This document shows positions 35,829 through 45,171 of a DNA stretch of 64,000 nt, piece by piece (the stretch's first letter is position 1; each line of letters opens with the position of its first letter). This DNA comes from Capsulimonadaceae bacterium (GTDB lineage Bacteria > Armatimonadota > Armatimonadia > Armatimonadales > Capsulimonadaceae): assembly GCA_031292625.1 (NCBI GenBank), contig JARLGU010000019.1, forward strand, positions 434,001-498,000, given 5' to 3'. Both the position numbers and the translations under genes were made by a program. Under the pieces are notes generated by a model. The model saw nothing but the letters and a program-made list of their open reading frames with translations. It was not told the origin of the DNA and did not search any database.

Positions 35829-35862
35829 TATCCCGAGCGCGCTCGGGCTGAGGAAAACACAG

Positions 35863-36606
35863 ATGAATTACACATTAAAGCCTGCACAAACAAGAAGGAC
35901 GGCCGTGCGAATCAAAGGCTTCACGCTTATTGAATTGCTAGTCGTTATCGCAATTATTGCGATTCTCGCTGCAATTTTATTTCCGGTATTTGCCACGGCG
36001 CGCGAGAAGGCGCGACAGTCGACGTGCGCCAGCAATCTCAAACAAATTGGGATGGCTACTCAACAGTATCTGCAGGATTACGATGAGTGCTACCCAGATG
36101 TCTACAACGTTGGCGCACCTTCGTGGACGTGGATGCCCAATGGGGCAGCTTCCGTCGCGACAATGCTCTATCCCTATGTTAAGTCGACCAATGTCTGGCT
36201 CTGCCCGTCGGTCACGCCGACCAACGTTTACTGCTATTGGTCCGTCAACGGCGCCACATATATCGACCAGTATGCATTCAACGAATACTATCTCTCTCGA
36301 TCCGACAAGACGCCGCCGACGTCGCCGGTGCAATTGTCGTCGGTCACTAGTTCGGCGACGATCTTTGAATTCGCGGACCTTGGCCCGGTAAACTGGGCGA
36401 CCAATACCGGGCAGACGACGGCCGTCGCCGACAGTTGGTACGATAATACAACTGGCCGTATGGGCTATCCGCACTCAGCGGGAGCGAACTGGTGCTATGG
36501 CGACGGACACGTTAAATGGGTTGCCGAGTCTTATGGACTGGGTACCGGCTCATGGGTGTCGTACGGTCAATCGAGCCAGTACGGCAGCTTTGTGTTTGCA
36601 AATTAG
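35863..36606 (+). CDS. Pseudopilin with H-X9-DG C-terminal motif (DUF1559-like)
   Basis: The 247-residue protein begins with a basic leader and the prepilin cleavage and methylation site [15 protein letters not shown], followed by a hydrophobic helix. The C-terminal motif [12 protein letters not shown] fits H-X9-DG exactly. Such proteins are abundant in Planctomycetes, Verrucomicrobia and Armatimonadota and are thought to be processed by a prepilin peptidase and used in pseudopilus or secretion systems. The ATG at 35863 has GAGGA upstream; the longer frame starts inside the preceding gene. The GH2-like gene begins 55 bases later. Confidence 0.88.
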   Translation: MNYTLKPAQTRRTAVRIKGFTLIELLVVIAIIAILAAILFPVFATAREKARQSTCASNLKQIGMATQQYLQDYDECYPDVYNVGAPSWTWMPNGAASVATMLYPYVKSTNVWLCPSVTPTNVYCYWSVNGATYIDQYAFNEYYLSRSDKTPPTSPVQLSSVTSSATIFEFADLGPVNWATNTGQTTAVADSWYDNTTGRMGYPHSAGANWCYGDGHVKWVAESYGLGTGSWVSYGQSSQYGSFVFAN

Positions 36607-36661
36607 TCGTTGAGGAACGACAAGTCGCCCGATTTGTCCGAATGGTGAGACCTTAGATATT

Positions 36662-39600
36662 ATGAACACAATACGTTTGGCCGGCAGGGTCGCTACATCG
36701 TCGCTGTTGGCACTTCATTGCGGCACGTGTCTTTGCATTGCGGCGCCGCATTCGACAACGGAGAGCCTGTCCTTGCCGTCCACCTGGCAGATCCAGCCCG
36801 CCTCCGATCCGTCAGTTCCTCCCGCTGACGATCGTTGGGGCAAGATCGACGCGAGCAACGGCGACTGGCGCTGGTCCCCGCTCGTTGGCGAGAAGCCTTC
36901 GTGGGCGAATGTCAAGCGCGACACGGTCAACTCGCTCTGGTATCAACAGGCATTCGCGCTTCCCGCCGACTGGAGCGATCGCAAGATCGTCGCCGATTTC
37001 CGCCGTATCCAGGGCGACGCCATCGTGTATGTCAACGGCAAGCGCGTTCAAGAGTTGCTGCGGCCAGGCGGCGAGATCGATCTAACGCCCCTCGCGCATC
37101 CTAACGAGCCCAACACCCTGCAGGTATTCGTAACGCGCGACTACACGGGGATCTCGCGAGGATTCAAGCAAGACCCCCTGCGCTTCACGGCGCGCGGCGG
37201 CGACAATCCGCTGCACACGTCCCAATGGGGCCTCGGTCTGACGGGTCCCGTCACGCTCATCGGCAGACCGCGGCCTGCCGCCATATCTGACGTATACGTA
37301 AAGCCAAGTTGGCGGACGAAGTCTTTGTCCCTCGATGTCGAAACCGACGCATCAACGGATACGGCGGATCTAGCGGCTGTCGCCGACATTATCGACTCCG
37401 CCGGGAAGACCGTGCTCACCGTGCGCGGAAAGCCGTTCACGACAGCCGCCGGGATTTCGACACGGACGATAACCGCGGCGTGGGCAAATCCTATCCCGTG
37501 GGAGCTTGACGGCCCGTACCTGTACACGGCGCGCGTGCGCTTGATTCACGGCGGCGCTGTAGTCGCCCAGTATCCGGACGTTTCGTTCGGTTTCCGCGAG
37601 GTCTGGACATCCGGACGCCAGATCATTATGAACGGACACGCCTCGCGATGGCGTTTGTCGAGTTTGGCCGAAGGGGCCGATACCTGCGAAGGCGGGCTGC
37701 AGTTCTTCCGCCTTCTCGGATACAACGTCATGCTCGACCAGAACAATCCATCGGCCTGGTGGCGCGACTGGGCCGAGACGCCGAAGCTGGACGATGCGAT
37801 CCTCGATAAGATGGACAGAATGGGCATGGGCCTCTCCGCCGCCGCTCCTTCCGTAAACTGGCTTCGCAACGGAATCCTACGCGACCCGCAAGCCCGTGCG
37901 GACTACGAACGTGAGATGGCCCTGTACCTCCGCCGCTACAGGAACCATCCATGTATCGTCGCTTGGACAGTCGGCATGAACGCCTACAACCCGATGACGG
38001 CGATCTGGCCGCAAGGAATGGGCCGCCGTGAGACGTCGCCGCAGCCGATCGCCAAGGCGCTGGAATGCGCGGGCGCAATCGCCAGAAAGATTGCGCCGGT
38101 GCAACTGGCGTACTCGCATGCGGATGGCGGCGAGCTCGACATCTGTACATCGAACACGTATCTCAACTTCGCACCGCTGCAAGAACGCGAAGAGTGGCCA
38201 TCCCTGTGGGCGACCACCGGCGATATGCCCGCCCAGGCTGCAGAGTTCGGCCAGCCTGGCACAATGAACTTCTGGAAAGGCAAGCGCAGCTTCTTCACGG
38301 AGTACATGGCTATGTACCTGGGAGACAAAGCGTACACATCCGAGCATGCGGACGCCTTGCGCGATGTAATAGACGCCGGTCTCAGCAACAAGGACGGATT
38401 TGGCGATTTCTGGAAAATTAATCTCGATGACTACCCGGCGTACTGGGATTTCCAGCGTCTCTTCGTACGCAACACCAATCGCGCGTGGCGAACCTGGGGC
38501 GTGAACGGCGGCTGGTCCTATTGGACGCTCGATTCAGGCTACGGCGATCCGCCCACGTGGAAGCCCGGCAGCAACGTATTCAACCGCTACCGGAACCTGG
38601 CGGCACCGATTACCGCCAAGCCGTCGTGGGCCAATCCCAACTTCGACATCCATAGCGCGGAAAACCAGCCCCTGCTCGCCTATATCGCCGGCGATCCCGT
38701 CGCCACGGATAAGACGCACGCCTTCTACGCTGGCGAAACCGTCAAGAAGAACATCGCGATCGTCTGGGATGGTCCCGGATCGCGAACGCTGTCGATCTCC
38801 TGCGCGCTTCAGGGCATTGGCGCCATTGCGCCGAAGACGCTTACCGTTACGCTGCAGCCCGGCGACATAAGGCTCGTTCCCGTCACGTTCCAAATGCCGC
38901 CGGTCCCGGCGCGGACAGAGGCGAAGATTACGATGACCGCCCGCGATTCGGCCGTAGTGGCAGCGAAGGACGAGTTTGCGATCGAAGTCTTTCCGCGCCC
39001 CACCCCGCTTAAGACCGCCGCGCGCGTCGCGTTGTTCGACCCGAGAGGATACACGCGCCCTATTCTGACCTGCCTGAACGTCGACGCCCGCGACTGGAAG
39101 CCAGGCGATTCCCTGAATGATATCGACCTCCTCGTGATCGGACGCGAAGCTCTGACGCCGGGGCTCCGCCCCTTGTACACTCCTCAGAACATTGCCCATG
39201 GTTTGCGCGCCATCGTTATGGAACAGAAGCCGGAGATCTGGAAAGGGCTTGGATTTAAGCTGACCGACACAATGCCTCGGTACGTGTTCCCGCGAGACAT
39301 CGCCAGCCCGATCGTCTCGGGCGTTCAGCCCGCCGATCTGATCAACTGGCGCGGAAGCCCGGACTTGCTGCCCGAAGGGATCTCCCTCTCGCACGACGTC
39401 ACGCACGCGCCGAAGTGGACAAACCGGCATGCGGTCGCATCGGTCGCACTCCAGATCCCGGAGGTTGCCGGGTTTACGCCCATACTCTCATGCGAATTCG
39501 ACAACAACTACACCCCTCTGCTGCAATGCCGCTACGGCGCGGGCGAGGTGACGTTCTGTTCTCTCGACCTAACGCACCGCGTGGGAATCGATCCGGCGGC

Positions 39601-40825
39601 GTCGTTGATCGCACGCAATCTCATCGCCTACGAAACGAGGGCGCCGCAAAAATCGCGCGTTATTGCCTCGGTGGGCGACATGGGATCATTGGCGACGGAT
39701 TTGAAACTGCCGATCTCGACTGAAACCAACTGGACGAATGCCGGCATTGTTCTCGTGGGAAGCGGACTCGATGAACCGGCCGAAACAAAGCTCAGCGAGT
39801 TTGTCCGCGCCGGTGGAACCGCGGTCTGCTTACCCTCGACCACCCCGGTTCTTACGAGACGTCAATATGCGCTCGCGCCAATTTCGCTCTACCAGGCCGT
39901 TCCGGATGCGTCGCCAATCATGGACGCGATCGGTCCCGGTTTGCTTCGCTGGCGTGACCATCTCGACGTCGATGGCTTCGCGGCAAGCGGCCAGCCTGAA
40001 GGCAGCACGGTGCATGCGGGCGGACTTGTCCTCACACGGCGCGAAGGAAAGGGGCAGTGGATATTCTGCCAGGCGCAACCTGCTCTGCTTGCAACGCGCT
40101 ACGCGGCGGACGCGGACCGAGCGATGGCCATTCAAACAAGCGTTCAGCGCCTCTATCAGCTGACATCGCAGGTGCTTACAAACGCGGGAGTTGACGCATC
40201 CCAAGCCGTCATGACGCGCTTGACGCATCTCGATCTTGGCCCCGCTTACGAAATTCTCGGACAGTGGCAGGAACTCGGCCCGTTTCCCGTCGAGCACGAC
40301 GACGGCGATGCGATGCTTGCCAAGGCGTTTCCGGGCGAAGAGTCCGCAATCGCTGGCGATACGAATCCTAATATCAACTACACGCGCTCCGATGGCGTCC
40401 AGCTCAACTGGCGGCAGACGGTGAAGGCGGATGCCGCCGGGCACGTCGACCTTTCCGGGCAGTTGGGTCCATCGGGTCTCGCGGTCGCCTATCTCGTCAA
40501 GACCATTCACAGTGACAGCAAGCGAACGGCAACCCTCAGGCTCGGCGTGGATTTTCGCATCCAAGTATGGGTGAACGGCGTCCTGGCATTCCGAACGGCC
40601 AATGGCCGCGCGCGTCCAAGCGCGTTCCACGTGAACATACCTCTCAATGCGGGAAACAACATCATAACGATCAAGGTCGGCTCGGGAAGCAAGGGGTTTG
40701 GCATCTGGTCAGATTTATCGTCCGAAACGCCACCATCGGACGGCAGCGCGGATGATTCTCCCGTCGCGGAGTTGTATCATCCATTAACGCCTGATTTTGA
40801 TCCGTACGAATTTCACTATTGGTGA
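36662..40825 (+). CDS. Large secreted GH2-like protein with extra beta and amidotransferase-like domains
   Basis: The 1387-residue protein has a signal peptide (about 1-28). A sugar-binding jelly roll follows (about 90-200, Y-Q-Q-A-F-A-L-P-A-D-W and V-Y-V-N-G-K-R-V), then an Ig-like domain (210-320) and a TIM barrel (about 320-650). The nucleophile strand F-F-T-E547-Y is present. At the acid/base strand H-P-C-I-V-A-W-T-V-G-M-N-A441 the usual N-E is N-A. Further on are a beta domain (about 660-790), a class-I amidotransferase-like Rossmann region (about 800-1000) and a second jelly roll (about 1220-1360). It probably acts on a beta-linked polysaccharide, or only binds it if catalysis is lost. 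Confidence 0.8.
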   Translation: MNTIRLAGRVATSSLLALHCGTCLCIAAPHSTTESLSLPSTWQIQPASDPSVPPADDRWGKIDASNGDWRWSPLVGEKPSWANVKRDTVNSLWYQQAFALPADWSDRKIVADFRRIQGDAIVYVNGKRVQELLRPGGEIDLTPLAHPNEPNTLQVFVTRDYTGISRGFKQDPLRFTARGGDNPLHTSQWGLGLTGPVTLIGRPRPAAISDVYVKPSWRTKSLSLDVETDASTDTADLAAVADIIDSAGKTVLTVRGKPFTTAAGISTRTITAAWANPIPWELDGPYLYTARVRLIHGGAVVAQYPDVSFGFREVWTSGRQIIMNGHASRWRLSSLAEGADTCEGGLQFFRLLGYNVMLDQNNPSAWWRDWAETPKLDDAILDKMDRMGMGLSAAAPSVNWLRNGILRDPQARADYEREMALYLRRYRNHPCIVAWTVGMNAYNPMTAIWPQGMGRRETSPQPIAKALECAGAIARKIAPVQLAYSHADGGELDICTSNTYLNFAPLQEREEWPSLWATTGDMPAQAAEFGQPGTMNFWKGKRSFFTEYMAMYLGDKAYTSEHADALRDVIDAGLSNKDGFGDFWKINLDDYPAYWDFQRLFVRNTNRAWRTWGVNGGWSYWTLDSGYGDPPTWKPGSNVFNRYRNLAAPITAKPSWANPNFDIHSAENQPLLAYIAGDPVATDKTHAFYAGETVKKNIAIVWDGPGSRTLSISCALQGIGAIAPKTLTVTLQPGDIRLVPVTFQMPPVPARTEAKITMTARDSAVVAAKDEFAIEVFPRPTPLKTAARVALFDPRGYTRPILTCLNVDARDWKPGDSLNDIDLLVIGREALTPGLRPLYTPQNIAHGLRAIVMEQKPEIWKGLGFKLTDTMPRYVFPRDIASPIVSGVQPADLINWRGSPDLLPEGISLSHDVTHAPKWTNRHAVASVALQIPEVAGFTPILSCEFDNNYTPLLQCRYGAGEVTFCSLDLTHRVGIDPAASLIARNLIAYETRAPQKSRVIASVGDMGSLATDLKLPISTETNWTNAGIVLVGSGLDEPAETKLSEFVRAGGTAVCLPSTTPVLTRRQYALAPISLYQAVPDASPIMDAIGPGLLRWRDHLDVDGFAASGQPEGSTVHAGGLVLTRREGKGQWIFCQAQPALLATRYAADADRAMAIQTSVQRLYQLTSQVLTNAGVDASQAVMTRLTHLDLGPAYEILGQWQELGPFPVEHDDGDAMLAKAFPGEESAIAGDTNPNINYTRSDGVQLNWRQTVKADAAGHVDLSGQLGPSGLAVAYLVKTIHSDSKRTATLRLGVDFRIQVWVNGVLAFRTANGRARPSAFHVNIPLNAGNNIITIKVGSGSKGFGIWSDLSSETPPSDGSADDSPVAELYHPLTPDFDPYEFHYW

Positions 40826-40838
40826 TTGCGAGGAAATT

Positions 40839-41582
40839 ATGAAAATGAAAACTTTCCTTCCTATTTTAGCCTGCGCCCTGGCAACCGTGCTTCAATTCGG
40901 TCCATTGCGGAGCATCGTCAACGCGGACTCGACGGCAAACCCGCCGCTTCTCACGCAGAACTTCGACGAGCAGGTCCCTGGAGATACGCCTTCCGGCTGG
41001 TCGAAACTGTGGGGTGAGCAAGGGGATGACACATTCGTCATCGATAACCAATACGCGGTCTCCGGCAAGCAGTGCCTGTTGCTTGACCGGCAGAGCGGTA
41101 CGAACGTCAAGATGTGGGGTTTCGGGAAACCGCTGCCCTCAATCGACGATGGATGGTACGTGACGCAATTCGACTTGCTTGTCGACGGAGCCGGATCAGA
41201 TATCGCCGCCGGCTTCGAGCTGCGCCAGAAGGGCGGCGGCAACGACAAAGCGTTCGCGGTCGAGCTCAACGGCTTCGATCTGAAGCTGTGCAGTTCGGAT
41301 TGGAAACAAACGGTTACCCTCGCCAAAATCGACGCCAAGACGTGGTACCGCGTGACCGTATGGGCTCCGACCGCCAACGGGAAGCAGGATACAGCATACG
41401 CCACTATCGAGAGCCGCAGCGGTGCGGATTGGAAAGCGTTGGGGCCGTCACAGAGCGTGCACTCGGCGGTCCCGAAGGACGGCTACGGTTACCTCGAAGT
41501 CAATACAGCGCCAAATAAGCGGAACTTTCGCCTCTACATCGACGACTTGAGCGTGCAGTGCCGGACAGGCAACCACCCGTAG
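40839..41582 (+). CDS. Secreted beta-jelly-roll protein, function unknown
   Basis: The 247-residue protein starts at the ATG 40839 with GAGGAA seven bases upstream and a signal peptide (about 1-25, F-L-P-I-L-A-C-A-L-A-T-V). The mature part is almost all beta: N-F-D-E-Q-V-P-G-D-T-P-S-G-W near the start, F-E-L-R-Q-K in the middle, and L-Y-I-D-D-L-S-V near the end, which fits a LamG/concanavalin-like sandwich. It lies 13 bases after the GH2-like gene, so it should be made with it; a carbohydrate-binding accessory role is plausible. Repeat element B follows. Confidence 0.7.
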   Translation: MKMKTFLPILACALATVLQFGPLRSIVNADSTANPPLLTQNFDEQVPGDTPSGWSKLWGEQGDDTFVIDNQYAVSGKQCLLLDRQSGTNVKMWGFGKPLPSIDDGWYVTQFDLLVDGAGSDIAAGFELRQKGGGNDKAFAVELNGFDLKLCSSDWKQTVTLAKIDAKTWYRVTVWAPTANGKQDTAYATIESRSGADWKALGPSQSVHSAVPKDGYGYLEVNTAPNKRNFRLYIDDLSVQCRTGNHP

Positions 41583-41643
41583 CCGGTCTCGCGCGGCGTC
41601 ACGTCCGCCAGGATCGGGCCGTGCGTTGGTCCGCGAACGCGCA

Positions 41644-41863
41644 AGAGCGTCCACGAAGAGGGGGAAAGAAAGAGATGCCCTCTGCGGCCGGGCTGGCCGT
41701 TTTTGAAAAAGGGCCGGCACAGCGGTTTGACTGCTTCACGATGTGCGCTGGAATCGGACGATGACGGCAAGAGGCCGTACGTGTGTTGGCGCGGCCTTGT
41801 CGATCGACGCCGTGAACGAGCCCTCCTGAATCTTTCTCGCGACGCCGATTAATTGCGCGCTCT
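41644..41863 (+). mobile_element. MITE-like intergenic element, copy B (degenerate)
   Basis: The 220-bp copy has a partial left end AGAGCGT (41644) and a right end AATTGCGCGCTCT (41851-41863). It shares the body segments GGCCGTTTTTGAAAAAGGGCC, CTTCACGATGTGCGCTG and CCTGAATCTTTCTCGC with copies A and C but lacks part of the internal unit. It lies between the convergent genes ending at 41582 and 41982. The rest of the 399-base gap holds nothing I can assign. Confidence 0.65.
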
Positions 41864-41981
41864 CAGGAAAATACAGCTCATTTTGAGCGTGGTTCGCCAG
41901 AAGAGCCCCCTCTTCCCCAGGATGGGGCCTATCGTCCTCGACGGGAAGGAAGGTTTCGCTCGAAGCGGGGCGAGACGAACG

Positions 41982-43031
41982 CTAGCCGGGACGCTGGCAG
42001 TACTTGTCCAAGAATTTGAAGTAGGCCAACGCGTTTTCCAGCGGAATGTTCGCAGGGAAATGGTTGCCGCAGCCGAAGAAGAATCCTGGACACTTCATCG
42101 CGAGCGCGGCCTTTTTGCGCACTTCTTCTTCGATCTCTGGGATCGATTTGAACGTCAGCACCCGGCAGTCGACGCCGCCAAACAGCGAGTGCGTTTGGCC
42201 ATATTTATTAACAATCATTTCGAGATCGTTGCACGGCTCGAAGATCAATCCATCCGCGCCTGCTTCCACGATGTCGTCCATGAAGAAATCGTAGAGCCCA
42301 TCGGCGGTGTAGAGCACCTTCTTGCCAGCATCGTGGAGCATCTTCCACAGCTCTTTATAGCGTGGAAAAATGTACGTGCGGTAAAACGACGGCCGCATGA
42401 ACGCCCCGGATGTCCACACCATGTCGTCGTGACACATGTAGTATTCGATCGACGTTTGCGCCCAGGCTTTCGCGTGATGCATCGTCTGCTCGAAGATCGA
42501 ACCGAGCACCTTGTCGCCAAAGGTATCGGGATCGTCGCCAGCCGCCTCCAAGAGACGATCCCAACCGAAGATCTGGATCGCGCCCGACACCACTGTATTG
42601 TAGTATCCGCCAGTGACGACCTGCTCGGGATTCCTGCGCTTCGTCTCCTGGTGGAACGCTTCGTAGAACGCGACGAGCTCGTCCATCGGCGTAAGGCCGT
42701 ATTCGGCGACGGCATCGAACGCCAGCACGTCCGCGCTTGAGGCAAACGGCGATGCGACAGGCGCGCGAAAATCGGAGCCATCCTCCATGTATTCGGCGTG
42801 CCCCATATCGGTGACGCGCCCACGCTTTCCCCAGCCGACCGGACCATCGTTGACCACCCAGCAGAAGTCCATTTTCGCCCAGTCGTTGAATTGACGGCCG
42901 GCATCCGGGTCCTTGCGGGGATCTTTCCCGGTGACGTGGCGCACGATCTCCCAGTTGTCGTTGTATTCCACGCGCGCCATTCGTTCGCGCGGGATGAGAT
43001 TGAGAGCGTCGTGACCGATTGAATAGCTCAT
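41982..43031 (-). CDS. URO-D family protein, module 1
   Basis: The 349-residue TIM barrel belongs to the uroporphyrinogen decarboxylase / corrinoid methyltransferase superfamily. It starts M-S-Y-S-I-G-H-D-A-L-N, with G-A-D-G-L-I-F-E-P near residue 260 and a C-terminal G-C-G-N-H-F-P-A-N-I-P-L-E-N. In place of the zinc-binding H-x-C-G of MtaA-type methyltransferases it has Y-T-A-D-G, so one part of the metal site is missing. AGAGGA precedes the ATG at 43031. It follows a PhyH dioxygenase gene by 74 bases and both diverge from an AraC gene. The substrate is unknown; true heme synthesis is unlikely. Confidence 0.8.
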   Translation of the reverse strand: MSYSIGHDALNLIPRERMARVEYNDNWEIVRHVTGKDPRKDPDAGRQFNDWAKMDFCWVVNDGPVGWGKRGRVTDMGHAEYMEDGSDFRAPVASPFASSADVLAFDAVAEYGLTPMDELVAFYEAFHQETKRRNPEQVVTGGYYNTVVSGAIQIFGWDRLLEAAGDDPDTFGDKVLGSIFEQTMHHAKAWAQTSIEYYMCHDDMVWTSGAFMRPSFYRTYIFPRYKELWKMLHDAGKKVLYTADGLYDFFMDDIVEAGADGLIFEPCNDLEMIVNKYGQTHSLFGGVDCRVLTFKSIPEIEEEVRKKAALAMKCPGFFFGCGNHFPANIPLENALAYFKFLDKYCQRPG

Positions 43032-43105
43032 TCTGTTCCTCTTTCCGTGGAGATGTTCAGGATAAGATGCCTCCGGAGCGACATACACCGGAGGCATCCA
43101 ATCTT

Positions 43106-44002
43106 TTAGTCGTCTTGATCCACCTCAAACTTGCGGTATCCCCGCACCATTAAGCCGCGCTGTTCGCTCTTGCGCGCCTCTTCCGCCCGCTTCTCGGCAG
43201 CCGCGCGTCCTTCCGCGCTGGTCGCGCCGACGGTGACGTAGTCGTCGACGCGCCGGTAGCGGTTGATGAACACCGGTCGCGGCTTGGCGGAGCGATTTGT
43301 CTGCGAGCCGTGGATAGTCCGGTAGTGGAAGAAGATCGAATCGCCCGCTTGTCCGGTTACGGGAAGCGCCTGCTCCCACGACCACTGCGCCGGATCCAAA
43401 CCGAGGTGCGACGAAGTATCGATATGCGGCAGCGTCCCGAGCCGGTGCGATCCGGGGACAACGTAGAGCGCCCCATTCACAAGATCCGTGTCCACAACGT
43501 AGTTGAGCGACGCCACCGGTCCCTCAAAGCGATGCTCAAAGTAGGCGGAATCCTGATGCAATTCCTTTGCGTGGCCGCCGACCGGTTCCTTGTAGAGGCA
43601 CTGCCCGTCCATGAAGAGCTCGATGTTCGGCCCAAGGATCGCCTCGACGATATTAACGGCGTCGTCATCGAAAGCAGAGCGGAAAAACGCCGCGCTGGTT
43701 TGGTAGCCGACGCCAAGGACCATAATCTGCTTATCGCGTTCAAAACCCGCTGGCGCAGGGATAAACAGGGTCCCGTTTGGAGTCGTCCAGCCTTCCGGCC
43801 GTTTGACGGCCAGGGGCAATAGCGCGAGCGATTCGCGCGCCGTGTTCTCGATGTCCCGGACGATGTCCGCCAGGTACTTCTTGGTGAGCCCGCGCACGAC
43901 AAGCGCGCCGTGCCGCTTAAAGATGGACGCGGCTTGCGCAACATCCAGCGAGTCCGCGAACACTTCGATATCCTCAACCGTCATATTGCTTACAGTAACC
44001 AT
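43106..44002 (-). CDS. PhyH-type Fe(II)/2-oxoglutarate dioxygenase, module 1
   Basis: The 298-residue protein has the phytanoyl-CoA dioxygenase layout: the iron triad H149-x-D151 (L-H-Q-D-S-A-Y) and H231 (T-I-H-G-S-Q), and R242 for 2-oxoglutarate in K-P-R-P-V-F-I. Members hydroxylate many small molecules. AAGGAG lies nine bases before the ATG. It is first in a two-gene unit with a URO-D-like gene and divergent from an AraC regulator, so I expect it to be induced by the same ligand. Confidence 0.88.
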   Translation of the reverse strand: MVTVSNMTVEDIEVFADSLDVAQAASIFKRHGALVVRGLTKKYLADIVRDIENTARESLALLPLAVKRPEGWTTPNGTLFIPAPAGFERDKQIMVLGVGYQTSAAFFRSAFDDDAVNIVEAILGPNIELFMDGQCLYKEPVGGHAKELHQDSAYFEHRFEGPVASLNYVVDTDLVNGALYVVPGSHRLGTLPHIDTSSHLGLDPAQWSWEQALPVTGQAGDSIFFHYRTIHGSQTNRSAKPRPVFINRYRRVDDYVTVGATSAEGRAAAEKRAEEARKSEQRGLMVRGYRKFEVDQDD

Positions 44003-44151
44003 TCTCTCGTCTCCTTAGGTGCACTCCGCCAGGATAGTGGGAGCATGTTGATGAGGTTATTGTAACGGAGAAGCGGCCGGGTAAACTATCCAAAATCGCG
44101 CGCAGTTTGTATCTTATTACGCGACAACATTGTTAAGGCGACTGATATTCG

Positions 44152-44997
44152 ATGAAGACGTTCCTGGTAGACAGCTTGAGTGTCCGCCTATTTGAGAGCG
44201 GATCACTGACGATCGACACAAGTTGGCGAGCGCCTAACGTACAAAGCACTTACTGGCGTTTGTATCTTAACGATCGCGACGGAGCGGGGCTGATTCTGGG
44301 CGGACAGCTTTATCCGCTTCGCGGCGGGCGTCTCTACTTCGTACCTCCCGGCGTCAAGTTCTCCTGCACGAACAGCACGCAGCTAACGCACTTCTATATC
44401 CACTTCGACCTTCTCGGCCTCCCGAAGACCGCAATGAGAGCGCTGTTCTCTCAGCCAATTCGCCTGGAGCACGCGGGATTTATCGAAGAAGAAGCAAGAT
44501 CGACCAGCCGTGCGCTGAGGGACACCCCTTTCCGCGACATAATCATGCACTGCCGGCTGGAGGCGCTCATCTGCGAGGGTCTGGCGCGCTATCTCGAACA
44601 GATACCGGAAGAGAGCTACCAGGAGCTTGAGCGGATGACGAATGCGACCGCGCCGATCCAACCGGCGCTCGAAGCGATCGAGCGCGAACTGGCGACGCCT
44701 CTCCGCAACCCGGATCTAGCGGCGCTTTGCAGCTTGAGCACGGACCACTTCACGCGAGTCTTTCACCAGTGCATGAATCAGACGCCGGCGCAATATGTCC
44801 AGGAACGGCGCGTCATGCAAGCTGCGCAGCGCCTGCTCTACACGAACGCATCCATCGACGCGATTGCCGCCGATAGCGGGTTTGCCAACCGCTACTACTT
44901 TACGCGCGTCTTCACGCGTCACATTGGCATCGGTCCCGCCGCATACCGCAACCTATCGCGCTCGACACCGAGTGGGCGTCGCAAGTGGCGGGAATGA
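44152..44997 (+). CDS. AraC-family regulator, module 1
   Basis: The 281-residue protein has an N-terminal cupin-like sensor (about 1-150, with G-G-R-L-Y-F-V-P-P-G-V-K-F) and two C-terminal helix-turn-helix units (about 180-280, L-A-A-L-C-S-L-S-T-D-H-F-T-R-V-F-H and I-A-A-D-S-G-F-A-N-R-Y-Y-F-T-R-V-F). The intergenic 149 bases to the divergent PhyH gene should hold its sites, though no clear repeat stands out. It probably activates the PhyH-URO-D pair. Confidence 0.9.
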   Translation: MKTFLVDSLSVRLFESGSLTIDTSWRAPNVQSTYWRLYLNDRDGAGLILGGQLYPLRGGRLYFVPPGVKFSCTNSTQLTHFYIHFDLLGLPKTAMRALFSQPIRLEHAGFIEEEARSTSRALRDTPFRDIIMHCRLEALICEGLARYLEQIPEESYQELERMTNATAPIQPALEAIERELATPLRNPDLAALCSLSTDHFTRVFHQCMNQTPAQYVQERRVMQAAQRLLYTNASIDAIAADSGFANRYYFTRVFTRHIGIGPAAYRNLSRSTPSGRRKWRE

Positions 44998-45171
44998 GCC
45001 CATGCGACGGCAGGCGCCGAAACGGGAGGAACTTAGGAGCGCTTGGCAATGCGGCCAACAGTCTCTCCGTTTCGGAGAGAAGGGGACCCCATTCCGATGT
45101 GGTAGAGAGGTCTCCAAACGCGCGAACCACGCTCAAATTGAGCTATATTTTCATAAGATCGAACTAACGCT

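Noticed and set aside
41534-41770. Small minus-strand gene with S-A-H-R-E-A-V-K and R-P-F-F-K-N-G
   Set aside because: The same peptide-like string recurs wherever the dispersed element occurs and copy C has a one-base deletion in it, so it looks like repeat sequence, not a conserved gene.
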